From: Chitinophagaceae bacterium UBA2467
GTDB lineage: Bacteria > Bacteroidota > Bacteroidia > Chitinophagales > Chitinophagaceae
Direction of reading: 5' to 3'
DNA length: 6,861 nucleotides
Assembly: GCA_002342205.1 (NCBI GenBank)
Contig: DDPN01000111.1
Coordinates: 1-6,861, forward strand
The notes beneath the pieces are model-generated. The model worked only from the letters and a program-made list of their open reading frames with translations. It ran no database searches and was not told the DNA's origin. Shown in pieces: positions 1 through 5,882 of this stretch (its first letter is position 1; each line of letters begins with the position of its first letter). The position numbers were made by a program, and so were the translations under genes.

Positions 1-110
1 ATAAATACTTTACCGGTAATTATGGATTGTATTTCCTGTTTTGGGATCGCTGGATGGGAACATTGCGTCCGGAGTATGACTCTTCATTTGAGGAAGTGAC
101 CTCACGATAA
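1..110 (+). CDS. Fatty-acid hydroxylase / sterol desaturase family protein, C-terminal end (partial)
   Basis: This is the last 35 codons of a gene that begins left of the window. The open frame runs from base 3 and stops with TAA at 108-110. The visible tail contains NYG, then a hydrophobic stretch, then FWDRWMGTLRPEY. This resembles the usual end of the fatty-acid hydroxylase superfamily (NYG...WDR..GT..P), a group of integral membrane di-iron oxygenases that act on sterols, fatty acids or carotenoids. The histidine clusters that bind iron would lie upstream and are not visible, so catalytic competence and substrate cannot be judged. The next gene starts 20 bases downstream on the same strand, so co-transcription is possible. 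The family call rests on a short tail and is moderate. Confidence 0.65.
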   Translation, partial: KYFTGNYGLYFLFWDRWMGTLRPEYDSSFEEVTSR

Positions 111-130
111 TTCAGTTAACTTATTCACTT

Positions 131-1303
131 ATGCAAAAGACTGCACCTGCTTTACCGAATCTACGCTCGCAATTTTTATTGCGCCCAGATATCACCTACC
201 TGAACTTTGGTTCGTTTGGGGCTTGCCCAAAACCTGTATTTGAACGCTACCAACAATATCAATTAGAGTTAGAACAAGAGCCGGTACAATTTATTGTTCA
301 AACTGGATTGGAATATCTGGCTACATCGCGAAAAGCATTAGCTGCCTATTTGCAGGCAGACTCGGATGATTTGGTATATGTTGTCAATCCATCACATGCA
401 GTAAATATTGTTGCTAAAAGCTTATCACTTAAGCCTGGTGATGAAATCCTGACAAGCAGTTGGGAATATGGAGCCTGTGACCGTACCTGGCAGTATTATT
501 GTGATAAGTCTGGTGCAACTTATATCAAACAGCCAATACGACTACCTATTGAAAGTGCAGAGGATTTTGTTGCTCAATTCTTGCAAGGAATTTCAGATAA
601 AACAAAATTGATTTTTCTTAGTCATATCACGAGTAGTACTGCGTTGCGATTTCCTGTAGAGTCAATCATACGCGAGGCTACCAGAAGAGGCATATTAACT
701 TTTATTGATGGGGCGCATGCGCCGGGACAACTACCGCTCAATCTAACTAGTCTTGGAGTAGACTTTTATACAGGCGCTTGTCATAAGTGGATGATGACAC
801 CAAAAGGAAGTAGTTTTTTATATGCAAAAAAGTCCCAACAAAGTTTACTAGATCCATTGGTGATCAGCTGGGGATACAATAGCGATCACCCTTCTCACTC
901 ACGCTTTTTGGACTATCATCAAACCCAGGGTACACGAGATTTTTCTGCTTTTTTATGTATTCCCGCTGCACTTGAATTTATGCAGCAGAATAATTGGGAA
1001 CAAGTATCTGCAGCTTGTCGAGCATTAGTTCTTGATAATGCGCCTCGTTTTTATGAATTACTAGGCGCAAAACCATTGGCTCCTTTGCGAGAGGAGTTTA
1101 TACTTCAGTTATGCAGTTTTCAATTACAAACTAACGATGCAGAACGGATCAAGTCAATTTTATTCAATGACTACAAAATTGAAGTGCCTGTTATGCGGCA
1201 TGGCGACAAGGTATTTTTGCGATACTCCATACAGGCTTTTAATTCGCAGGCTGATTTAGATCAGCTTTATAATGCACTGGCAGTTGTTAAAGATCAATTT
1301 TGA
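131..1303 (+). CDS. Class V aminotransferase-fold PLP enzyme, isopenicillin-N-epimerase-like (cytosolic)
   Basis: This is a 390-residue fold-type I PLP enzyme. Visible landmarks are D193-G-A-H196, where the Asp should contact the pyridine nitrogen of PLP, and H218-K219-W220, where K219 should form the Schiff base. G267-T-R-D270 is a motif typical of isopenicillin-N-epimerase (CefD)-like proteins. R364, in LRYSIQAFN, is the likely substrate-carboxylate Arg. Length is normal for the family and the protein looks complete. There is no signal peptide, so it is probably cytosolic. The family also covers cysteine desulfurases, kynureninases and amino-acid lyases. The CefD-like label is a homology class, and neither epimerase activity nor a beta-lactam substrate is shown. 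A paralogue with a Tat signal lies on the other strand at 2929-4233. No Shine-Dalgarno site precedes the ATG. The 20-base gap to the upstream gene suggests shared transcription. Confidence 0.9.
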   Translation: MQKTAPALPNLRSQFLLRPDITYLNFGSFGACPKPVFERYQQYQLELEQEPVQFIVQTGLEYLATSRKALAAYLQADSDDLVYVVNPSHAVNIVAKSLSLKPGDEILTSSWEYGACDRTWQYYCDKSGATYIKQPIRLPIESAEDFVAQFLQGISDKTKLIFLSHITSSTALRFPVESIIREATRRGILTFIDGAHAPGQLPLNLTSLGVDFYTGACHKWMMTPKGSSFLYAKKSQQSLLDPLVISWGYNSDHPSHSRFLDYHQTQGTRDFSAFLCIPAALEFMQQNNWEQVSAACRALVLDNAPRFYELLGAKPLAPLREEFILQLCSFQLQTNDAERIKSILFNDYKIEVPVMRHGDKVFLRYSIQAFNSQADLDQLYNALAVVKDQF

Positions 1304-1326
1304 AAACTATCGTCTTCTTAATTTTG
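1299..1326 (+). promoter_or_regulatory. Candidate Bacteroidetes-type promoter upstream of the DUF2147 gene
   Basis: TAATTTTG at 1319-1326 matches the Bacteroidetes -7 consensus TAnnTTTG exactly. TTTG at 1299-1302 could serve as the -33 element, but the 16-base spacer is a little shorter than the usual 17-21. The element lies 19 bases before the ATG at 1346, which suits a short leader. In AT-rich DNA such a match can arise by chance, so this is a candidate only. Confidence 0.35.
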
Positions 1327-1345
1327 TATTCTTAACTAATTAATT

Positions 1346-1786
1346 ATGCGATCTCTACTTTTATTAACGCTGTTTTTTGTATCAACTTCTTTCACTACTA
1401 AAATTGATCCTACAACTATTTTGGGAGTGTGGAAAACGGGGGAGGGAACTGCGCATATACAAATTGTCCAAAACGGAAGCACCTTTCAGGGTAAAATCAT
1501 TTGGCTGAGAGATCCCATTGACCCTGTTACGGGTAAGCCAAAGACAGACCAAAAGCATCCAGATTCAAAAGTGCGTAACCGGCCCATCATCGGGTTGACG
1601 AATGTATGGGGTTTTACCTATAAAGGGGATGGGGTGTGGGAAGACGGAAAGATCTATGATCCCAAAAATGGTAAAACGTATGATTGTGTAATTAAGCTAA
1701 AAGATAATAATACGCTTAGTGTGCGCGGGTATATCGGTGTTACATTAATTGGACGGACTGATTTATGGACGCGTCAAGCTAATTGA
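1346..1786 (+). CDS. Exported DUF2147 domain protein
   Basis: This is a 146-residue protein with an N-terminal hydrophobic export signal (about residues 1-16; the cleavage site is not clear) followed by a single DUF2147 domain. Family landmarks are LGVWKTGEG (26-34), GKIIW (49-53), PVTGKP (60-65), RPIIGL (79-84), GKIYDPKNGKTY (101-112), VRGYIG (127-132 or within one residue) and GRTDLWTR (136-143). DUF2147 proteins are small secreted or periplasmic beta-rich proteins common in Bacteroidetes and Proteobacteria, and their biochemical role is unknown. The gene follows the class V PLP enzyme by 42 bases and may have its own promoter (1299-1326). Its stop codon lies 3 bases from the stop codon of the convergent hydrolase gene. 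Length is normal for the family and the start gives a sensible signal peptide. Confidence 0.9.
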   Translation: MRSLLLLTLFFVSTSFTTKIDPTTILGVWKTGEGTAHIQIVQNGSTFQGKIIWLRDPIDPVTGKPKTDQKHPDSKVRNRPIIGLTNVWGFTYKGDGVWEDGKIYDPKNGKTYDCVIKLKDNNTLSVRGYIGVTLIGRTDLWTRQAN

Positions 1787-1789
1787 TTT

Positions 1790-2926
1790 CTATTTTATAA
1801 AATTATTGTATAGCACATTCAGTGTTGAACTTAAGATGGTTGGGTAGCCATCTTTGTATATTATTTTACTTCCATTGCAGATTACTACTAACCCAAATTT
1901 TTGTTTGGGGTTAAAAAAGAAGGCGCTGTTCAATCCATAGGCCGATCCGGTATGTCCAGTCAGCTCAACTTCTGGGATTAGTTTATTTGTTTTCCATAGG
2001 GCTAATCCATATTGATCAATTCCATCTAACGATAAAGGAGTTTGCATCAGTTTTGACGTTTTTTTACGAAGAATTCTCCCTCCTGCATATTTGCCATATC
2101 TGCTATGCATAAGCATATACTTTGCAAGTCCTTCTGCAGCTATTTTCATGCCTCCTGTTGGTGAAAAAATGGGGGTGCTTCTTCCTAATTTATAGGTAGC
2201 CAGCTCTGTGGCCCTAGACGCATATGCTCCGGGATTGGGGGTGAATTTTTCCTCTTTTCCATTGAAATCATAGAGCATGGCAAATTTTGTCTGATCAAGT
2301 GAGTCAATATTGTATCCTCCTTCTATGCCAAGGGGATTTAAAATTTGTTTTTTTATGTAGCTATCAAAACGTTCTCCAGTTAGTCGCTCAAGAATGGTTC
2401 CTGCCATGTTAAAATTCAGGTTACAATATTGATAACCTTCTCCAGGTGCATAGGTGTTATAGCATTTTTGATAATTATTATTTGTTGATGGATCTACTAC
2501 ATCTAAATTAAAGTAACCCTGGCTGTCGTTTAATGAAGAGCGATGCGATAGTAACATGCGTAGGGTAATTACTTTTTCAGGATGATTGGGATTTCGAACT
2601 GTAAACCCTATCAAATTACTCACGTCATCATCTAACGAAATAATTTTCTTCTCTACTAATTGTAAAAGTGCAGTGGCCGTAAATGATTTTGAAATAGAGG
2701 CAATTCGAAAGAGGTTATCATTTTGAAGTAGCTTGTTTTCCTCTTTGTTTTGATATCCAAAAGAGTGCGTATAAATGATTTTATTATTTTTTACTACTGC
2801 AACAGCTAGGCCTACTGCAGGGCAAGAAGTAGTGATTTGTTCTAGTTTTTTCTCAATTGTCAATTCTTGACAAAGCGCCTGAAATGAAACTATTGTCAGT
2901 AGCAGTAAGCCTTGGAATCTTCTCAT
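1790..2926 (-). CDS. Secreted serine beta-lactamase-family hydrolase (class C / D-aminopeptidase type)
   Basis: This 378-residue protein carries the three motifs of the serine beta-lactamase/penicillin-binding transpeptidase fold. S77-I-S-K80 (SxxK) holds the nucleophile and general base, Y167-C-N169 is the YxN motif, and H325-T-G327 stands in the KTG position, as is common in the PF00144 (beta-lactamase) family. The N-terminus (about 1-19) is a signal peptide, probably cut by signal peptidase I near ALC-Q. The protein is therefore periplasmic or extracellular. PF00144 members include AmpC beta-lactamases, D-amino-acid peptidases, esterases and PBP-like proteins, so substrate cannot be set from motifs and true AmpC activity is not assumed. 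It is the last gene of the - strand operon, starting 2 bases after the stop of the Tat-exported PLP enzyme, which suggests coupled expression. No terminator is evident beyond it. Confidence 0.9.
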   Translation of the reverse strand: MRRFQGLLLLTIVSFQALCQELTIEKKLEQITTSCPAVGLAVAVVKNNKIIYTHSFGYQNKEENKLLQNDNLFRIASISKSFTATALLQLVEKKIISLDDDVSNLIGFTVRNPNHPEKVITLRMLLSHRSSLNDSQGYFNLDVVDPSTNNNYQKCYNTYAPGEGYQYCNLNFNMAGTILERLTGERFDSYIKKQILNPLGIEGGYNIDSLDQTKFAMLYDFNGKEEKFTPNPGAYASRATELATYKLGRSTPIFSPTGGMKIAAEGLAKYMLMHSRYGKYAGGRILRKKTSKLMQTPLSLDGIDQYGLALWKTNKLIPEVELTGHTGSAYGLNSAFFFNPKQKFGLVVICNGSKIIYKDGYPTILSSTLNVLYNNFIK

Positions 2927-2928
2927 CT

Positions 2929-4233
2929 TTATTTTGTTTGTTGTGATGAAAATTGGAGAATACCTTCAACTAAAACATCTAAGTCTTTTGTTGTGGTGTA
3001 TACATTAGGGGTGATTCTGACACCTTTGATGTTCTCCCATTCAATAGCTACAGTGTGTATTTTGTAATTGTTTAATAGAAAGGAATCTAACTCACTAGGC
3101 TTTTTCCCCGCTACACCAACATTTCCAATAGCGCATCCCCATTTGGAATTCAGTGATGTATTTAGGATAACGCCAGGAATACTTTTCACTTTCTCCATCC
3201 AATAATTTTTGAGATAGTGTAATCGTTTTTGCTTTCTTTCTATTCCAATCATATGATGAAAGTCAATGGCCTTTCCAATTGCCTGTTCTATGAAGAATGG
3301 CCTTGTTCCTAGTGCTTCAAATTTTCTAATGTTATCATCCTGCGCATTTGGAGCTGCGAATAGAGGGTATAGGTTCTTAATTCTGTTTTGTTTTACATAG
3401 AGTAGGCCAGAGCCGATTGGTGCATAAAGCCATTTATGTAAACTGGCTGCAAAGTAATCTGCTCCCAGGTCTGGTATTTTAAAATCAAAATGTGCAAAAC
3501 TGTGTGCCCCATCTACAATCACTTGTATGCCTCTTTTATGTGCTTCATCTGCAATTTTTCGTACGGGAATAATCTGCCCATTCCAGTTGATTATATGGGT
3601 GATGTGTACTACTTTGGTTTTAGCCGTGAATGCATTTACATATTGTTGAACCAAATAATCTTCATCTTCACTTGGAAGTTCGAGATTGATCCATGCCATT
3701 TTAATTCCATCCCTTAATTCTCTTTGCTTATACGCATTGACCATATTGGGATAATCTTGCTTCGCCGCTACAATTTCATCGCCTTTTTCCAAGGTTAAAC
3801 CAAAAATGACTGTTTCTAACCCTTCTGAGGAATTTCGATTAATGGCTATTTCTTCTTTACTACATCCTGCGATTTCCGCTAACCTCGCTCTCAGCGGTTC
3901 ACGACCTTGATCCAAAATGCGCCACATGTAGTAGGAGGGGGCTTCGTTAGAGTAGTCGTAGTATCTTTTCATTGCATCTTGCACTGAACGTGGTGCTGGA
4001 CTTACTCCGCCATTATTAAGATTGATAATGCCAGCAGAAACCGTGAATGATTGTTGAATGTAATACCAAAAATCTTCTTCAGTAGCTAACTGCTCTGCTG
4101 ATAAATGTTGAACACTATTAAGCGCAGTTTCTAAATTATTTGCCCAAGATTTTGCAGCTACTAATCCAAATAGATTAGTAGCCGAAAGTAAACCTGCCTT
4201 TCGTAAAAATCCTCTACGGGAATCTCTTGCCAT
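2929..4233 (-). CDS. Tat-exported class V aminotransferase-fold PLP enzyme, isopenicillin-N-epimerase-like
   Basis: This 434-residue fold-type I PLP enzyme begins with a classical twin-arginine signal: SRRGFLRK at residues 5-12, a hydrophobic stretch GLLSATNLFGLVAA (14-27), and a plausible cut after S29-W-A31. Tat export fits a protein that must fold around PLP before leaving the cytoplasm. Core landmarks are D241-G-A-H244, the Schiff-base lysine in H266-K267-W268, G309-T-R311, and R406 in VRITPN as the likely carboxylate-binding Arg. It resembles the cytosolic enzyme at 131-1303 in layout (DGAH, HKW, GTR) but is clearly divergent. It starts 5 bases after the pterin dehydratase stop and ends 2 bases before the beta-lactamase-family gene, so it sits inside an operon. 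The substrate is unknown; amino-acid epimerase, lyase or desulfurase-like chemistry are all possible. Confidence 0.9.
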   Translation of the reverse strand: MARDSRRGFLRKAGLLSATNLFGLVAAKSWANNLETALNSVQHLSAEQLATEEDFWYYIQQSFTVSAGIINLNNGGVSPAPRSVQDAMKRYYDYSNEAPSYYMWRILDQGREPLRARLAEIAGCSKEEIAINRNSSEGLETVIFGLTLEKGDEIVAAKQDYPNMVNAYKQRELRDGIKMAWINLELPSEDEDYLVQQYVNAFTAKTKVVHITHIINWNGQIIPVRKIADEAHKRGIQVIVDGAHSFAHFDFKIPDLGADYFAASLHKWLYAPIGSGLLYVKQNRIKNLYPLFAAPNAQDDNIRKFEALGTRPFFIEQAIGKAIDFHHMIGIERKQKRLHYLKNYWMEKVKSIPGVILNTSLNSKWGCAIGNVGVAGKKPSELDSFLLNNYKIHTVAIEWENIKGVRITPNVYTTTKDLDVLVEGILQFSSQQTK

Positions 4234-4238
4234 AGCTA

Positions 4239-4481
4239 TTATTTTGAAGTCTGATAGATTTCTTCAATCAGCGAAGCTAGCCGCCTGTCTTTATCTGTTA
4301 CAATATTTCCTGCATCGTGTGTGCTTAGCCAAATCTCTACTACATTCCAAACATTTGTCCATTTTGGATGATGATCGATTTTTTCTGCTGCTAGCGCAAC
4401 ACGGCTCATGAAGCCAAATGCACTATTAAAGTCATTAAATTCAAACTTTTGGTATAACTGATTATTGATTTCTTTCCACAT
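4239..4481 (-). CDS. Pterin-4a-carbinolamine dehydratase (PCD/DCoH family)
   Basis: This small cytosolic protein (80 residues from the ATG at 4481) belongs to the 4a-hydroxytetrahydrobiopterin dehydratase family, which dehydrates the pterin carbinolamine made by aromatic amino acid hydroxylases. Seen from that ATG, the signature is E33-K-x-D-H37-H38-P39-x-W41, N43-V-W-N46, then S-T54-H55-D56-A-G, followed by the usual C-terminal LA..I helix. Two starts are possible. A TTG at 4502 would add seven residues and overlap the upstream gene by 17 bases. The ATG at 4481 lies 4 bases after the upstream stop and begins MWKE, close to where short Bacteroidetes members start, so I prefer it. No phenylalanine hydroxylase is visible nearby. 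Some family members act in molybdopterin metabolism or have no known pterin partner, so the physiological role here is open. Confidence 0.88.
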   Translation of the reverse strand: MWKEINNQLYQKFEFNDFNSAFGFMSRVALAAEKIDHHPKWTNVWNVVEIWLSTHDAGNIVTDKDRRLASLIEEIYQTSK

Positions 4482-4485
4482 ATCG

Positions 4486-5820
4486 TTAATAGTAATAACC
4501 AAAAATAATATTCATTTCATCTTGACTGGTTAATCCAAATGCAACCGCAACTGAACTGGGATTGTAATAAGTAACTTCAGATGTTAACCCTTCGCCGGGC
4601 AGTAGCACAATAGGGGTAGTAAATGATTTGACTAGGGGATGCTCCCAGTCAGTGTTGGTATAGATGATTTCACCATTACGTGCGCCACCAAAAATTTTGA
4701 TTACAAACTTTTCTCCGAGCTTGTGAAAATGTGAGGTTAGCAAGACTACGCGTGTGGTTGTTGAGAATGTAAAATTTTTAGTAAAGGTCCGACGAGTGAA
4801 GGGAGGAATGTAAATATCAAGGTTGTTCAGATCAAGCATCTTGACCTCATTTTGTACCGAAGTGCGCGGAACGGTATAGAAGTTTACATAGTTTCTTCCT
4901 TGTAAAATCAGGTTTGTTCGGTTAAAGTAGTGGGCATTAAGATCAATAGGCATATTGGGCTTAAAACGAATGGCAGTTCCAGCGGGTAATGTAACATCTG
5001 TGTTAACATCGGTCCCACCTCCTAGAAAAATATGATTTTGCATTTCAAGTAGGGTGGTCTGGTTGAGTACCCCTGTTACAGGATCTCGTAGATCTCTAAG
5101 CACGTTTTGTGTAGGCAAAAGCAATTCATTACGGAATGAATAGGCTACAAAGTGATGACTGTTAGCGGCTCCTCTTAATTGGATTCTATTTACAAATACA
5201 GTATCACTATTCGGAGTATTTTTTCTTATAAAAACTTCGCGTTCAAAATTTTTAGGAATATCAAAGGGGTCAATTGTCAGTTGAAATCCAGTGCCTGCTG
5301 CAGGAGGGGCCAGCGGCTCCACGCTTACTTGACAAGCCGAACTATCTTTTAGAATTGCGTCATCAACGGCAGCACTTGTTTTACTCGCACCTGCAATAAT
5401 CCAACGTTTTATAAATTCTACCTGCCCTCTGCTTAACACTTTGCCACCCAGTGGCATTGTTGCTCCAATATTTCCGCTATGATGACCTGTTTCGCAAGTA
5501 ATCTTGTGATACAAAAAACTCTTATCTACTTCGCCCGGTTTTACAAGTACCCACCCATTGGCTATCGCAGCCGCATTTTGCGGCGCTTTATTGATTAACG
5601 CATCGTAGCTATTGCCAATCGATAGCAAAAGTTTATGTTGTGAATAGCTAGCGTCGCCTACAGATGAATGACAACCTGAATTCGCACAATTAGGAGTTAA
5701 TATTTCGTCTTGAATGATTTCAAAGTCTGGTCGACCTGATTCTTTTTTGCAGCTAAAAAGTTGAAATGCGCACAATAAACTTACTAATAAGTTTAATCGA
5801 AAGCGATTGAATAAGTTCAT
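4486..5820 (-). CDS. Lipoprotein: cytochrome c domain fused to PHM-like copper type II monooxygenase domain
   Basis: This is a 444-residue protein. Residues 1-24 form a lipoprotein signal (LFSC, lipidation at C24), so it is membrane-anchored and outside the cytoplasm. Residues about 33-146 resemble Bacteroidetes/Planctomycete cytochrome c domains. The heme motif is C45-A-N-S-G-C50-H51 (CX4CH rather than CX2CH), M122 in ATMPLGG is a likely axial ligand, and LSRGQVEFIKRWIIAGA closes the domain. Residues about 178-444 match the peptidylglycine alpha-hydroxylating/dopamine beta-monooxygenase fold. H222-H223 and H297 (NAHYF) fit the CuH site, while H364-x-H366 (SHFHKLG) and M436 (QDEMN) fit the CuM site. 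The expected oxidative copper chemistry could draw electrons from the heme instead of ascorbate, which is inference. It heads the tight four-gene operon, downstream of a structured 62-base gap. Confidence 0.85.
   Translation of the reverse strand: MNLFNRFRLNLLVSLLCAFQLFSCKKESGRPDFEIIQDEILTPNCANSGCHSSVGDASYSQHKLLLSIGNSYDALINKAPQNAAAIANGWVLVKPGEVDKSFLYHKITCETGHHSGNIGATMPLGGKVLSRGQVEFIKRWIIAGASKTSAAVDDAILKDSSACQVSVEPLAPPAAGTGFQLTIDPFDIPKNFEREVFIRKNTPNSDTVFVNRIQLRGAANSHHFVAYSFRNELLLPTQNVLRDLRDPVTGVLNQTTLLEMQNHIFLGGGTDVNTDVTLPAGTAIRFKPNMPIDLNAHYFNRTNLILQGRNYVNFYTVPRTSVQNEVKMLDLNNLDIYIPPFTRRTFTKNFTFSTTTRVVLLTSHFHKLGEKFVIKIFGGARNGEIIYTNTDWEHPLVKSFTTPIVLLPGEGLTSEVTYYNPSSVAVAFGLTSQDEMNIIFGYYY
5777..5811 (-). 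repeat. Two short inverted repeats inside codons 4-15 of the cytochrome c/copper gene
   Basis: On the message strand, AATCG and CGATT (5795-5808) flank a 4-base loop. AAACTTA and TAAGTTT (5777-5794) flank the loop TTAG with a perfect 7-bp stem. Both lie in the signal-peptide codons just after the start. They could add structure to the translation-initiation region, but AT-rich leucine codons make short inverted repeats likely by chance. Confidence 0.4.
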
Positions 5821-5821
5821 C

Positions 5822-5851
5822 TAAGTAACTTTTATTAACGGAAGTTACTTA
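5822..5851 (-). promoter_or_regulatory. Perfect 10-bp inverted repeat ending 1 base before the start codon (leader hairpin or operator)
   Basis: On the message strand TAAGTAACTT (5851-5842) is followed by a 10-base spacer, CCGTTAATAA, and then by AAGTTACTTA (5831-5822). One base separates it from the ATG at 5820. As RNA it would form a 10-bp stem covering the ribosome entry region of the cytochrome c/copper gene. As DNA, each arm contains AAGTWACTT, a 9-bp palindrome around one central base, so the pair also looks like two tandem operator half-sites whose centres are 19 bp apart. A rho-independent terminator is less likely because the stem is AT-rich and no T-run follows. Confidence 0.55.
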
Positions 5852-5872
5852 AATCTGAAATTTTAATCTGAA
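5852..5872. repeat. Direct repeat AATCTGAA, two copies 13 bp apart
   Basis: AATCTGAA occurs at 5852-5859 and again at 5865-5872, in the same 62-base gap and directly next to the inverted repeat. With near-matching AT flanks, it could be a pair of binding sites or promoter-proximal elements, or a small duplication. No TAnnTTTG promoter match was found in this gap on the - strand. Confidence 0.4.
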
Positions 5873-5882
5873 TTTATTCTGC

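Noticed and set aside
712..723. Perfect 12-bp palindrome GGCGCATGCGCC
   Set aside because: It falls in codons for the conserved PLP motif DGAHAPG, so it is explained by coding sequence; there is no second copy or regulatory context.
1337..1346. Palindrome TAATTAATTA just before the DUF2147 start
   Set aside because: It is short and AT-only, and is expected by chance in this AT-rich spacer.
1792..1803. AT-only palindrome ATTTTATAAAAT near the convergent stops
   Set aside because: It has no GC pairs or T-run beyond it and lies in the hydrolase coding end, so it is too weak to call a terminator.
2867..2926. Possible lipoprotein signal at C19 of the beta-lactamase-family protein
   Set aside because: The residues before the Cys (Q-A-L) do not fit a lipobox, so a signal peptidase I site is more likely.
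3490..3717. 75-codon open frame on the + strand
   Set aside because: It lies entirely antisense to the Tat-exported PLP enzyme, across its conserved core, and its translation resembles no family I recognise.
131..4233. A beta-lactam antibiotic biosynthesis cluster
   Set aside because: Epimerase-like and beta-lactamase-like genes are present, but no ACV synthetase, isopenicillin N synthase or expandase is seen, and both families have many other functions.
4486..4502. TTG start at 4502 for the pterin dehydratase
   Set aside because: It would overlap the upstream gene by 17 bases and add residues with no family similarity. The ATG at 4481 fits better, though the TTG cannot be excluded.
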